NCBI RefSeq assembly: GCF_030406325.1 | Contig: NZ_JAUEQY010000017.1 | Span: forward strand, 166,678 to 230,677 | From: Actinomadura sp. DC4 | GTDB taxonomy: Bacteria; Actinomycetota; Actinomycetes; Streptosporangiales; Streptosporangiaceae | Direction of reading: 5' to 3' | Length of the DNA: 64,000 nt | Shown: positions 24,716 to 33,038 of the stretch, piece after piece | Numbering within the stretch: the stretch's first letter is position 1 | Layout: the number at the start of each line of letters is the position of its first letter | Translations under genes and position numbers: made by a program | Notes under the pieces: model-generated | Database searches by the model: none | The model's input: the letters and a program-made list of their open reading frames with translations, nothing else | Told to the model about the DNA's origin: nothing

Positions 24716-25765
24716 ATGCGCCCTGCCGAGGTTCACCGGGTCACCGTCGCGCAGGCGGTCGACCGTTACATCGACATGGTCCGTGCCAAGACCGCCACGG
24801 GGGCGCTGTCGCCGGGTACGGCCGAGGTGTACACGCGTGACGTGCACACGTTCGCGCGGCTCGCCGGGGGTGAGCGGGTGCTCGACGACCTGAGCGGGGA
24901 GGACGTCGACGACGTTCTGTTGCGGTTCGCGCTCAAGCCGGACGGGCGGCGTGGTGGCCGGCCGCCGGGCGGTGAGGAGGCGGGGGCGCGGCAGAGCGGT
25001 GCGTCGCAGGCGCGGTTCCGGCGGTCGGTGTCGGCGTTCTTCCGGTACGCGACGGTCTCCGGGTGGGTGCAGCTCGACCCGATGGCCGCGACGACGGTCG
25101 TACCCCGTCAGCGTGGCGGGCTGCGGCCCGAGCGGCGGGCCCTGACGCGGGAGCAGGCCGAGGGGCTGCTCGGTACGGCGCAGAGTCTGGCGTCGGCGGT
25201 GCCGGACGGGCGCAGGCGCGCGGACCAGCGGACGGAGCTGCGTGACGCGCTGATCGTTCTGCTGCTGGCGACGGTGGGCCCGCGGGTGTCGGAGCTGACG
25301 CGTGCCGATCTGGACCATTTCTACGTCAACGCCGGGGTGCGTTACTGGCGGATCTTCGGCAAGGGCGGGGCGACGCGTGACGTACCACTCCCCCGCGAGG
25401 TCGCGCGGGTCCTGGACGCCTATCTGGCCGAGCGCCGTGCCCGTACGGTCGAGACCGGGGCGCTGCTGCTGTCGTGGCGGGGCCGGCGGCTGGCGCGGGG
25501 TGACGTGCAGGCGGTGATCGACCGGGTGCTGGCGCGGGTGGACCCGCAGCATCGGCGCGGGGTGACACCGCACGGGCTGCGGCACACGATGGCCACGCAC
25601 CTGCTCGCCGCGGCGACCGACATGGACGCCGTACGCCGGGTGCTGGGGCACGCGGACCTGTCGACGCTGGGCCGCTACCGCGACGACCTGCCCGGTGAGC
25701 TGGAGGCGGCGATGCGCGCTCATCCGCTGCTCGGCGCCCCGGCCGAGTCCCCGGACCCGGGCTGA
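24716..25765 (+). CDS. Tyrosine recombinase (second)
   Basis: 349 residues with Arg190 (VGPRVSEL), Lys216 (GKGGAT), His286 and Arg289 (HGLRHT), His312 (LGHADLS) and Tyr321 (GRYRDD), all catalytic residues in place. The N-terminal core-binding domain is about residues 10-125. There is no SD; TAGCGT lies about eight bases before the ATG, fitting a leaderless transcript. It is flanked on both sides by gene debris, in keeping with a recombination-active segment. Confidence 0.87.
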   Translation: MRPAEVHRVTVAQAVDRYIDMVRAKTATGALSPGTAEVYTRDVHTFARLAGGERVLDDLSGEDVDDVLLRFALKPDGRRGGRPPGGEEAGARQSGASQARFRRSVSAFFRYATVSGWVQLDPMAATTVVPRQRGGLRPERRALTREQAEGLLGTAQSLASAVPDGRRRADQRTELRDALIVLLLATVGPRVSELTRADLDHFYVNAGVRYWRIFGKGGATRDVPLPREVARVLDAYLAERRARTVETGALLLSWRGRRLARGDVQAVIDRVLARVDPQHRRGVTPHGLRHTMATHLLAAATDMDAVRRVLGHADLSTLGRYRDDLPGELEAAMRAHPLLGAPAESPDPG

Positions 25766-25818
25766 GCAGATCGACACGGGCCTCGGCCACCGCCCGGTCC
25801 GAGCCCTTCCGGTCCGCA

Positions 25819-25930
25819 GGTCCGCCGTCGGCGGAGGCGATCACGAACCGGGCCCGCGGCCGGTACGAACGGGGCCTGCGCGTGGTATCCGGATCGAGGA
25901 CGAGCGGACCCGCGACGGCGAGCCGGCGCG
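25819..25930 (+). pseudogene. Decayed partial copy of the downstream DUF58 gene
   Basis: This stretch closely matches 29430-29547 inside the DUF58 gene: both share gcggaggcgatcacga, then a Tyr-(E/K)-Arg-Gly-Leu-Arg-Val-Val block, and gagcggacccgcgacggcg followed by agccggcg. A few bases are missing relative to the intact copy, breaking the frame. It is a fragment of about 110 bp with no start or stop of its own. Confidence 0.8.
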
Positions 25931-26027
25931 AACCGTCTCGAAAGGCCCGTTAGCAGGCGCCCGCGAAACGAGGCGGCAGGCCGAGGTCCTGCGGCCGGTC
26001 TTGGCCCGATAGGCGCTCAGGCCGCGC

Positions 26028-26147
26028 CGTAACGCGTCCCTGACCGAGACCGGGCGTCTGCGCCTGGCGCGTTGTGTCGTCGATGACGGCCGGTCACTAC
26101 GGCGGGCCGCCGAACGCTTCCCGCACCCCCGCCCGACGGTGGGCCGG
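26028..26147 (+). mobile_element. IS481-family transposase fragment (5' part only)
   Basis: Forty codons read RNASLTETGRLRLARCVV, then DDGRSLRRAAERF before losing similarity, the typical N-terminus of IS481 transposases with its helix-turn-helix. The initiating Met-Ser-His is missing and the rest of the enzyme, including the DDE core, is absent. A remnant of an old insertion. No terminal repeats seen. Confidence 0.75.
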
Positions 26148-26221
26148 CCTCTCCCCCGTCGCCGCTTCTCCCGGGCCGCGTGTCGCCCGTATCGCCGTCT
26201 CGTAGCGTACGAGCCGCCGCG

Positions 26222-26322
26222 ATATCCACAACCGTTCTGTGGATAACCCTGGGGGTTTCGCCCGGCCACATCCACACAGTTGGTGATTTATCCACCGCCG
26301 ATGTGGATCGCCCTGTGGATAA
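26222..26322. promoter_or_regulatory. Cluster of six DnaA-box-like sites
   Basis: Two exact TGTGGATAA boxes (26238-26246 and 26314-26322), TTATCCACC (26288-26296), ATATCCACA (26222-26230), TGTGGATCG (26302-26310) and ACATCCACA (26268-26276) lie within 101 bp. The two exact boxes are part of a longer direct repeat (CTGTGGATAACC, then GGGGGT). dnaA, dnaN or gyrB are not in the window, so this is unlikely to be oriC. A titration site or an operator is possible. The rest of the 25766-26331 gap holds only the two fragments above. Confidence 0.65.
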
Positions 26323-26331
26323 CCGAGGGGG

Positions 26332-26958
26332 TCACCGCGACTCGGCGGCGAGGCGCAGTCCGAGGCCGACCAGGACGACGCCGGAGACCTGTTCGAGGCG
26401 CCGCCGTACCGAGGGCCGCCCCAGCGCCCGCCCGGCGCGACCGGCCAGCCAGATCAGGGTGAGGTACCACACCGCGTCGATGAGCGCCCACACCAGTGAC
26501 AGCGCGACGAGCACCGGCAGGACGCTCGCGCCGGCCGGTACGAACTGGGGGAGGAACGACACCGCGAACACGCCCGCCTTCGGGTTGGCGACGTTGGTGA
26601 GCAGCCCGACCCGGAAGGCCCGCCACGCCGAGCCCGTACGCGACGGCGGCTCGTCGAAGGCTACGGCGGCGGGACGGCGGGACCTCCACAGCGCCCGCGC
26701 CCCGAGCGTCAGCAGGAACACCGCCCCGGCGATCCGCATCGCGTCGTAGGCGATCGTGGAGGCCAGCAGGAGCGCGGACAGGCCGAGCGCGGCGGCCAGG
26801 CCCCACAGCACGACGCCGCACTCGTTGCCGAGCATCGCCGCCACGCCCGCGCGGCGGCCCTCGGTGACCGACTGCCGCACGATGATCGCGGTGCTGGGTC
26901 CGGGGACGAGGGCGACGACGGCCGCGGCGCCGACGAAGGCCAGGAGGGTCTGCAGCAT
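26332..26958 (-). CDS. LysE/RhtB family amino-acid exporter
   Basis: 208 residues from ATG 26958. Six hydrophobic segments; N-terminal VPGPSTAIIVRQSVTEGRRAGVAAMLG and NVANPKAGVFAVSFLPQFV are LysE-family signatures. It should export amino acids or derivatives. The DnaA-box-like cluster lies just past its 3' end, the last two sites within 20-30 bp of the stop. The GAGGGG site touches the ATG, so a slightly upstream start cannot be excluded. Confidence 0.87.
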   Translation of the reverse strand: MLQTLLAFVGAAAVVALVPGPSTAIIVRQSVTEGRRAGVAAMLGNECGVVLWGLAAALGLSALLLASTIAYDAMRIAGAVFLLTLGARALWRSRRPAAVAFDEPPSRTGSAWRAFRVGLLTNVANPKAGVFAVSFLPQFVPAGASVLPVLVALSLVWALIDAVWYLTLIWLAGRAGRALGRPSVRRRLEQVSGVVLVGLGLRLAAESR

Positions 26959-27000
26959 CCCCTCATGCTGGCCGCCGCGGCGCCGGCGGGGCAACCGGGT

Positions 27001-27774
27001 TCAGGGCCGCGAAGGGACCGACGCCGGGTTGATGGTGTCGCCCGGGCCGGTGGGCGACGGGTGCGGCGTCCCGGACGTACGGGAGGGCGTCGGGCGCGGC
27101 GAGGACGGCGGGGGCGTGGGCTCCAGCGGCGGCGGCACGCCGGGGATGGTCGTGGGCACCTCGGTCGGCTGCGGAGGGGGCGGATCGGAGGGCTCGCAGG
27201 AGAACAGCAGCAGCACGAGCAGGGCCAGGAGCACGAGCAGCGCGGCCAGCGAGGCGACCGCGGCGGCCAGGCCCCTGGTGTCCCCGGCCGGCGCCGGCGC
27301 GGCGGGCTGCGGCTCGGGCGTGTGCAGTGCCGGGCCACGCGGCCCGGCCACCCAGTACTGCTGGAAGTTGGGGCCGCCGCGCCGGCGGCCGCCCAGGCCC
27401 CAGCCGCGTTCGAGGAGCACCGGCCGCAGGAAGCGATCGGCGCCCGGCCGGCCGTCCTCGTGCAGGGTGGCCACCCACGGGGCGGCGCCGTCGGAGTGCG
27501 CCGCGACCACGGGCGCGGGTTCGCCCGGCGCGGACGCGGGCGGGGTGCGCGGGAACGCTCCGACGCGGGGCGCCTCGGCGGCGACGGCGGCGCGGAAGCG
27601 GTCGCGGGCCGCCGCGTCTCCGGCGGCGGCGGTGGTCAGCAGGGCGACCTCGACCGTACGGCCCTGCGGGTCGGCGCCGAGGTAGACGATTCCGGCCGCG
27701 GACTCGTGGAGGCGGGACTCCAGGCGGAACGGCCCGAGCTCACCCGGATCCCCGAACTGCAGCGGCTTCGGCAT
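27001..27774 (-). CDS. Kinase N-lobe-like membrane protein with Pro-rich tail
   Basis: 257 residues from ATG 27774. The N-terminus (FGDPGELGPFRLESRL, GIVYLGADPQGRTVEVALL) resembles the glycine-rich loop region of Pkn-type Ser/Thr kinases, but the catalytic HRD and DFG motifs are absent. One membrane helix (AAAVASLAALLVLLALLVLL) is followed by an extracellular Pro/Thr/Ser-rich tail. It may be a pseudokinase-like sensor or a degraded kinase; function unknown. Confidence 0.6.
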   Translation of the reverse strand: MPKPLQFGDPGELGPFRLESRLHESAAGIVYLGADPQGRTVEVALLTTAAAGDAAARDRFRAAVAAEAPRVGAFPRTPPASAPGEPAPVVAAHSDGAAPWVATLHEDGRPGADRFLRPVLLERGWGLGGRRRGGPNFQQYWVAGPRGPALHTPEPQPAAPAPAGDTRGLAAAVASLAALLVLLALLVLLLFSCEPSDPPPPQPTEVPTTIPGVPPPLEPTPPPSSPRPTPSRTSGTPHPSPTGPGDTINPASVPSRP

Positions 27775-27915
27775 GTGCGGCCCTGCCCCTCCCATCAGCT
27801 CCGGGGTACCGGCGCGCGACACACTAACAGCCCGACCGCGCAGCGTCCGTTAAGGCCAATCGCATAGGGTCATGCACGTTGGCGCTGCACGGGACCCTGA
27901 CCTTGAGGGACTACA

Positions 27916-28920
27916 TTGACCATCGCTGTAGGGGACATCGACCAGGCCGCGGCGCTGCTGCAGCAGAGCGTAGCCGAAGTCAAGAAGGTCATCGTCGGCC
28001 AGGAGCACATGGTCGAACGCATGGTGATCGCCCTGCTCGCGCGCGGGCACTGCCTTCTCGAGGGCGTTCCCGGCGTCGCCAAGACGCTCGCCGTCGGCAC
28101 GCTCGCGACGGTCGTCGGGGGGTCGTTCGCCCGGTTGCAGTTCACGCCGGATCTGGTGCCGTCCGACATCGTCGGCACGCGCATCTACCATCCGTCGACG
28201 GAGCAGTTCGACGTCGAGCTGGGCCCGGTCTTCGTGAACTTCGTCCTGGCCGATGAGATCAACCGGGCGCCGGCGAAGGTGCAGTCGGCGCTGCTGGAGG
28301 TCATGGCGGAGCGGCAGGTGTCGCTGGGCGGCAAGACCCATCCGCTGCCGCGGCCGTTCGTCGTCATCGCGACGCAGAACCCCATCGAGTCCGAGGGCGT
28401 CTATCCGCTGCCGGAGGCGCAGCGGGACCGGTTCCTGATGAAGGTGAACGTCGCCTATCCGGGTGCGACCGAGGAGATGCAGATCCTGCAGCGGATGAGC
28501 GTCGATCCGCCCGACGCGACCCAGATCCTGCAGCCGGACAGTCTCATCGCGCTGCAGAAGGCCAGCGACGAGATCGCCGTGCACGAGCTGGTCGCCGACT
28601 ACATCGTGCGGCTGGTGATGGCGACGAGAGAGCCCGAGCAGTATCGCCTGGCCGACCTCAAGGGCGTCATCGACATCGGCGCCAGCCCCCGTGCGACGCT
28701 CGGCCTGGTCGCCTCGGCGCGTGCGCTGGCGCTGCTGCGGGGCCGTGACTACGTCCTTCCCGACGACGTGCGCGACGTCGCGATCGACGTGATGTCGCAC
28801 CGGGTGCTGCTGTCCTTCGACGCGATCGCCGACGGCATCGACCCGGTCGGCATCATCCAGCGGATCCTGGCGGCCGTGCCGCCGCCGCGTGTGGTGTGGA
28901 ACAGCGAATACGCCTCATGA
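27916..28920 (+). CDS. MoxR-type AAA+ ATPase
   Basis: 334 residues from TTG 27916, with GAGGGA 5 bases upstream. Walker A GVPGVAKT (50-57), Walker B VLADEINRA, IATQNPIESEGVYPLPEAQRDRF (sensor 1 and arginine finger region). MoxR proteins act with VWA-domain partners as chaperones for metal insertion or complex maturation. First gene of a three-gene operon with DUF58 and VWA genes joined by ATGA overlaps. Confidence 0.93.
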   Translation: MTIAVGDIDQAAALLQQSVAEVKKVIVGQEHMVERMVIALLARGHCLLEGVPGVAKTLAVGTLATVVGGSFARLQFTPDLVPSDIVGTRIYHPSTEQFDVELGPVFVNFVLADEINRAPAKVQSALLEVMAERQVSLGGKTHPLPRPFVVIATQNPIESEGVYPLPEAQRDRFLMKVNVAYPGATEEMQILQRMSVDPPDATQILQPDSLIALQKASDEIAVHELVADYIVRLVMATREPEQYRLADLKGVIDIGASPRATLGLVASARALALLRGRDYVLPDDVRDVAIDVMSHRVLLSFDAIADGIDPVGIIQRILAAVPPPRVVWNSEYAS

Positions 28921-29885
28921 CCGGGCCTGCGAAACGGCCGGGCAAGCTGAGCGACCTGGCGCCCGAGCACTCGCTGAAGCGCCTGGAGCTCGCCGTCACG
29001 CGCCGCCTCGACGGGCTGCTGCACGGCGAGCACTTGGGGATGCTGCCGGGTCCGGGCAGCGACTTCGCCGAGGCGCGGCTGTACCAGCCCGGCGAGGACG
29101 ACGTCCGTCACATGGACTGGGCCGTCACGGCCCGTACGACGGTGCCGCACGTACGTGACCTGATCGCCGACCATGAGCTGGAGACGTGGGCGCTGGTGGA
29201 CATGTCCTCCAGCATGGACTTCGGCACCGCGAACATGGAGAAGCGCGACCTGGTCGTCGCCGCGCTCGCCGCGATCGGGTTCCTCACCACACGGCTCGGT
29301 GACCGCCTGGGGGCCTACATCGTCCACGACGGCGGGCTGCGCCGCTGGCCGGCGCGTACGGGCCGGGCGGCGATGTACGCGCTGTTGCAGGCGCTGCTGG
29401 ACTCGCCGCGCGGCGAGGGCGGCGGGCAGGGTCCGCCGCTGGCGGAGGCGATCACGAGCCTGGCCCGCAGCCAGTACAAACGGGGTCTGCGCGTGGTCAT
29501 CTCCGACTTCCTCGACGCCGAGCGGACCCGCGACGGCGAGCCGGCGTGGGAACGGCCGATGCGGCGGCTGGCGGTGCGCCATCAGGTGATCGCGGTCGAG
29601 ATCATCGATCCGCGTGAGCTGGACCTGCCCGACGTCGGGCCGGTGATGATGACCGATCCGGAGACCGGCGAGGTCCGCGAGATCATCTTGTCCGCGAAGG
29701 TACGCGCCGCGTACGCGGCGGCCGCCGCCGAGCAGCGGGCGCGTACGCGCGAGGCGATCCGCGGGTGCGGTGTCCCCCATCTCGTGCTGCGCACCGACCG
29801 CGACTGGGTCGGCGACGTGGCGCGGTTCGCGCTGCAGCAGCGCCGTGTCGCCGGCCGGGCCCAACCTCAGGGGAGCCGCGCATGA
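28917..29885 (+). CDS. DUF58 domain protein, partner of MoxR
   Basis: 322 residues, ATG overlapping the moxR-like stop. GEDDVRHMDWAVTART, the DUF58 signature, occurs near residue 60, and a VWA-like DMSSSMDFG follows. Usual member of MoxR-DUF58-VWA operons. A decayed copy of codons in its middle lies at 25819-25930. Confidence 0.9.
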   Translation: MTGPAKRPGKLSDLAPEHSLKRLELAVTRRLDGLLHGEHLGMLPGPGSDFAEARLYQPGEDDVRHMDWAVTARTTVPHVRDLIADHELETWALVDMSSSMDFGTANMEKRDLVVAALAAIGFLTTRLGDRLGAYIVHDGGLRRWPARTGRAAMYALLQALLDSPRGEGGGQGPPLAEAITSLARSQYKRGLRVVISDFLDAERTRDGEPAWERPMRRLAVRHQVIAVEIIDPRELDLPDVGPVMMTDPETGEVREIILSAKVRAAYAAAAAEQRARTREAIRGCGVPHLVLRTDRDWVGDVARFALQQRRVAGRAQPQGSRA

Positions 29886-30829
29886 CCTTCCTGTCTCCCG
29901 GCCGCCTGTGGCTCCTGGCCATCATCCCGGTGCTGGTCGGCGCGTACCTGCTGATGCAGAACCGCCGCCGTCAGGCCGCGGTGCGGTTCACGAACCTGGC
30001 GCTGCTGGCGCAGGTCGCGCCGCGTAAGCCGGGGTGGCGGCGGCACGTCGCCGCGCTGCTGTTCCTGCTGTCGGTCATCTTGATGACCGTCGGGTTCGCG
30101 CGGCCGGCCAAGCCGGTCAAGGTACCGCGTGAGCGCGCCACCATCATGGTCGCGATCGACGTGTCGCTGTCGATGAAGGCCACCGACGTGGCGCCGAGCC
30201 GGCTGGACGCGGCCAAGTCCGCCGCGAAGAAGTTCGTGCAGGACCTGCCGATCCGTTTCAACGTCGGCCTCGTGAGCTTCTCCGGGAGCGCCTCGGCGGT
30301 GGTCGCGCCGACCTTCGACCGCGAGGCGATCGGGCACGCCATCGACGGGCTGCAGCTCGGCAAGGGCACCGCGATCGGCGAGGCGGTCTTCACCTCGATC
30401 CAGTCGATCCGCTCCTTCGACGCCCGCGCGAACGAGGATCCCCCGCCCGCGCACATCGTGCTGCTGTCCGACGGCGACAACCAGAGCGGCCGGTCGGTCA
30501 TGGAGGCCGCCGACGCCGCCCGCGCGGCGAAGGTCCCGGTCTCCACGATCGCCTTCGGCACCCCGTACGGCGTCGTCGACATCGACGGTGAGACCGTCCC
30601 GGTGCAGGTCAACAAGGCGACGCTGCGCGGCCTGGCCGAGGACACCTCCGGCAAGGCGTACGAGGCGCAGGCCGGTTCGGAGCTGTCGGAGGTCTACCGC
30701 CACATCGGCAGCTCGCTGGGGTACCGCATCGAACGCCAGGAGGCGGCCTCGCAGTACATCCTCGTCGCGCTGCTGTTCGCCCTGGCCGCCGGCGGCCTGT
30801 CCCTGGTGTGGTTCCAGCGGCTGCCCTGA
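29882..30829 (+). CDS. Membrane-anchored VWA domain protein (BatA-like)
   Basis: 315 residues with an N-terminal pair of membrane helices (about 8-25 and 55-72), a VWA domain with intact MIDAS DVSLS (93-97) and Thr101, and a C-terminal helix (about 292-310). Start ATG overlaps the DUF58 stop. The domain would face the outside or periplasm-equivalent space in complex with MoxR-dependent clients. Confidence 0.9.
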   Translation: MTFLSPGRLWLLAIIPVLVGAYLLMQNRRRQAAVRFTNLALLAQVAPRKPGWRRHVAALLFLLSVILMTVGFARPAKPVKVPRERATIMVAIDVSLSMKATDVAPSRLDAAKSAAKKFVQDLPIRFNVGLVSFSGSASAVVAPTFDREAIGHAIDGLQLGKGTAIGEAVFTSIQSIRSFDARANEDPPPAHIVLLSDGDNQSGRSVMEAADAARAAKVPVSTIAFGTPYGVVDIDGETVPVQVNKATLRGLAEDTSGKAYEAQAGSELSEVYRHIGSSLGYRIERQEAASQYILVALLFALAAGGLSLVWFQRLP

Positions 30830-30836
30830 CGGCCGC

Positions 30837-31286
30837 TCAGCGGCGCGAGGCGGGGCGTACGCCGCGGGAGACGTACCCGATGATCGCGATGAGGAGCAGC
30901 ACGCCGAGGCCGTCGCTGAGGCCCTCCCACAGGCTGCCGAACGGCCCGTCGCCGCTGAACAGCAGGAATGAGGCGAACACCGTCGCCGCCGTCCCGGCCC
31001 CGGGCACCAGGGCGTAGGACCACGGGTGCTGCTGCGCCCACGCCCGCGTACGGTCATGGCCGCGGCGCAGCAGCGCGCCGCCGGCGCCGATGAGGAAGAA
31101 CACCGCGAGGCCGAAGGACAGCGGCCCGGCCACGGTCAGGTGACCGCCCAGCACGTGCAGGGCCAGGTCGAGCCCGCCCGCCACCGCTCCCCCGGCAAGC
31201 GCGGCCGGCCAGGGCCCCTGTGAGGCCGCTCCCACCGCGATCCAGGTCGAGTCCGAGCGGCGCGGCACATCCGGTTCATACGTCAT
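30837..31286 (-). CDS. Small membrane protein of unknown function
   Basis: 149 residues with about four hydrophobic segments (35-50, 53-70, 90-110, 123-140) and no recognisable family motif. ATG 31286 has only a weak AAGAT upstream. It converges on the VWA gene with 7 bp between stops and diverges from the methyltransferase gene. Hydrophobic pattern and codon bias support a real gene. Confidence 0.65.
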   Translation of the reverse strand: MTYEPDVPRRSDSTWIAVGAASQGPWPAALAGGAVAGGLDLALHVLGGHLTVAGPLSFGLAVFFLIGAGGALLRRGHDRTRAWAQQHPWSYALVPGAGTAATVFASFLLFSGDGPFGSLWEGLSDGLGVLLLIAIIGYVSRGVRPASRR

Positions 31287-31409
31287 ATCTTGATGATGCG
31301 GGTACGGGGGCGCGAACGCCATCAGGGATTCCCCCGAGCCGCCCCTGACGCTACCCCCACCAACTCCGGGTTCCAGGTCGCGCGCCCGGCGCTGGTACGG
31401 TCTGCCGAC

Positions 31410-32048
31410 GTGGGGGAGCACTACTTCGCGAAGCGGCCGCAGGCCCAGAGCCGCCCGGGCACCGTCGACCTCGTCCTGCCCGATCTGCACTTCCGGCTGG
31501 CGACCGACCGGGGCATGTTCTCCCCCGACCGCGTCGACCTGGGCACACGTGTCCTGCTGGACACCGTGCCGCCACCGCCGGCCACCGGTGACCTGCTCGA
31601 CCTCGGCTGCGGGTACGGGCCCATCACCCTCACCATGGCGGCTCGATCGCCGCAGGCGATCGTTTGGGGCGTGGACGTCAACGAGCGTGCGCTCGAATGC
31701 GGGTGGGCCAACGCCCAGGCCGCCGGCCTTGACAATGTAAGGTTCAGCTTGGACGACGTGATCCCGGCCGGCCTGCGGTTCGCGGCGATCTGGTCCAACC
31801 CGCCGATCCGCGTCGGCAAGCCCGCCCTGCACGCGCTGCTCACCACCTGGCTCGCCCGCCTGTCCCCCGGCGGCGTCGCCCACCTCGTCGTGCAGAAGAA
31901 CCTCGGCTCGGACTCCCTTCAGCGCTGGCTCGGCGAGCGGGGCTGGCCCGCCGAGCGCCTGGCCTCCCGCGCCGGGTACCGCGTCCTGGCCGTCCGCGCC
32001 GCCGAGAACACCGGCCAGACCACCGATCAGACCGAAGGAACGCCGTGA
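31410..32048 (+). CDS. Class I SAM-dependent methyltransferase (RsmC-like small domain)
   Basis: 212 residues from GTG 31410. Motif I DLGCGYGPITL and the NPP(I) catalytic motif in WSNPPIRVGK mark an MTS-domain N-methyltransferase such as those acting on rRNA guanine. TACGGT lies about eight bases before the GTG, and no SD is visible, fitting a leaderless mRNA. A longer in-frame start at 31290 looks non-coding. Its stop overlaps the start of the TrmH-like gene. Confidence 0.87.
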   Translation: MGEHYFAKRPQAQSRPGTVDLVLPDLHFRLATDRGMFSPDRVDLGTRVLLDTVPPPPATGDLLDLGCGYGPITLTMAARSPQAIVWGVDVNERALECGWANAQAAGLDNVRFSLDDVIPAGLRFAAIWSNPPIRVGKPALHALLTTWLARLSPGGVAHLVVQKNLGSDSLQRWLGERGWPAERLASRAGYRVLAVRAAENTGQTTDQTEGTP

Positions 32049-32584
32049 CCACCGACGCCCGCAGGCAGCTGCGCGCCACCGACGTCAAACGCCTCAACCG
32101 CGGCTGGCGGCGCCGTACCGAGAGCCGCCTGGGCCTGCTGGTGGAGTCGGTCACCCAGCCGTTCAACATCGGCTCGATCGTGCGCTCGGCCGCGGCGTTC
32201 GGCGTCGACCATCTGTGGCTCGCCGGCAACGCCACTCCCCCGACCCACCCCAACGCCCGCAAGACCGGGCTCGGCACCGAGCGCCTCGTCACCTGGGACC
32301 CGGCCGTGCCCGTCACCGAGGCCGCCGACGCCGCCCGCCTGGCCGGGTTCCGCATCATCGCGGTCGAGCTAACGAGCGACGCCGTGCCCCTGCACGAGGC
32401 GCCCCTGGACGGCGACGTCTGCCTGGCCGTCGGCGGGGAGGACCACGGCTGCTCCCCCGCTCTCCTCGCCGCCGCCGACGCGGTCGCCTACATCCCCCAG
32501 GTCGGGCGGGTCGGCTCCCTCAACGTCGCCGTCGCGACCGCCATCGCCCTCGCCGAGACCCGGCGGCGCGAATGGGCCGGCTGA
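32045..32584 (+). CDS. TrmH/SpoU family RNA 2'-O-methyltransferase
   Basis: 179 residues, GTG overlapping the previous stop. The three SPOUT motifs are present: NIGSIVRSAAAFG, LAVGGEDHGCS and IPQVGRVGSLNVAVATAIAL. No N-terminal substrate-binding domain, as in TrmL-like members. Paired with the RsmC-like gene, so the operon modifies structural RNA. Confidence 0.9.
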   Translation: MTTDARRQLRATDVKRLNRGWRRRTESRLGLLVESVTQPFNIGSIVRSAAAFGVDHLWLAGNATPPTHPNARKTGLGTERLVTWDPAVPVTEAADAARLAGFRIIAVELTSDAVPLHEAPLDGDVCLAVGGEDHGCSPALLAAADAVAYIPQVGRVGSLNVAVATAIALAETRRREWAG

Positions 32585-32600
32585 GCCGCCCCGCCGTGCC

Positions 32601-32813
32601 TCAGGACCGTGCCATGTAGTCCGAGAACTCCTGCAGCGAGATCTCCCCGTCGCCGTTCTGGTCCATCTGCTTCACGACCCCGGCGGCCGTCTCGTCGGTG
32701 ATCTCCTCGCCGAGCGCCGACATGAGCTGCTTCAGCTCGGCGGCCGAGATGTGGCCGTCCTTGTTGGCGTCGACGATCTCGAACGTTGCCGCGTAGGTGC
32801 TGGCGTCCGCCAT
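32601..32813 (-). CDS. Two-EF-hand calcium-binding protein
   Basis: 70 residues from ATG 32813, containing two canonical EF-hands: DANKDGHISAAE and DQNGDGEISLQE, each with Asp at position 1 and Glu at position 12. Such small calmodulin-like proteins are common in actinomycetes; targets unknown. GGAAGG lies upstream; a GTG two codons earlier is an alternative start. Confidence 0.92.
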   Translation of the reverse strand: MADASTYAATFEIVDANKDGHISAAELKQLMSALGEEITDETAAGVVKQMDQNGDGEISLQEFSDYMARS

Positions 32814-32972
32814 GTTCACGAGCCTTCCAGTTCGGAGTCACGGCCCTCGCGGGCCACAGCGGACACACAACCTAGCCCAAAAGCCACATGTCGCACGTGG
32901 AGAACGCCAGGTCGCCGCCGGCCGGGGCGACGTGTCGCCGGCCGGTACGGGGCGTGCGGTCACGGCCCGCCG

Positions 32973-32990
32973 CCTTTACACAGTAAGGTT
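32973..32990. promoter_or_regulatory. Motif CCTTTACANAGTAAGGT, copy upstream of GDPD
   Basis: cctttacacagtaaggtt begins at 32973, about 50 bp before the GDPD start, in the 32814-33038 gap. A near-identical sequence is at 20634-20650 and a looser one (cctttacattgtagatc) at 60501-60517. Its TTAC...GTAA symmetry suggests a repressor site or promoter element. Confidence 0.5.
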
Positions 32991-33038
32991 CGAGCGGCGA
33001 ATCGCGTTCCGGCGCCGCGAGCCGTCATACTCGGGCAC

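Noticed and set aside
26222..26322. Chromosomal origin of replication
   Set aside because: Despite DnaA-box-like sites, dnaA, dnaN and other origin genes are absent and the cluster is only 100 bp long.
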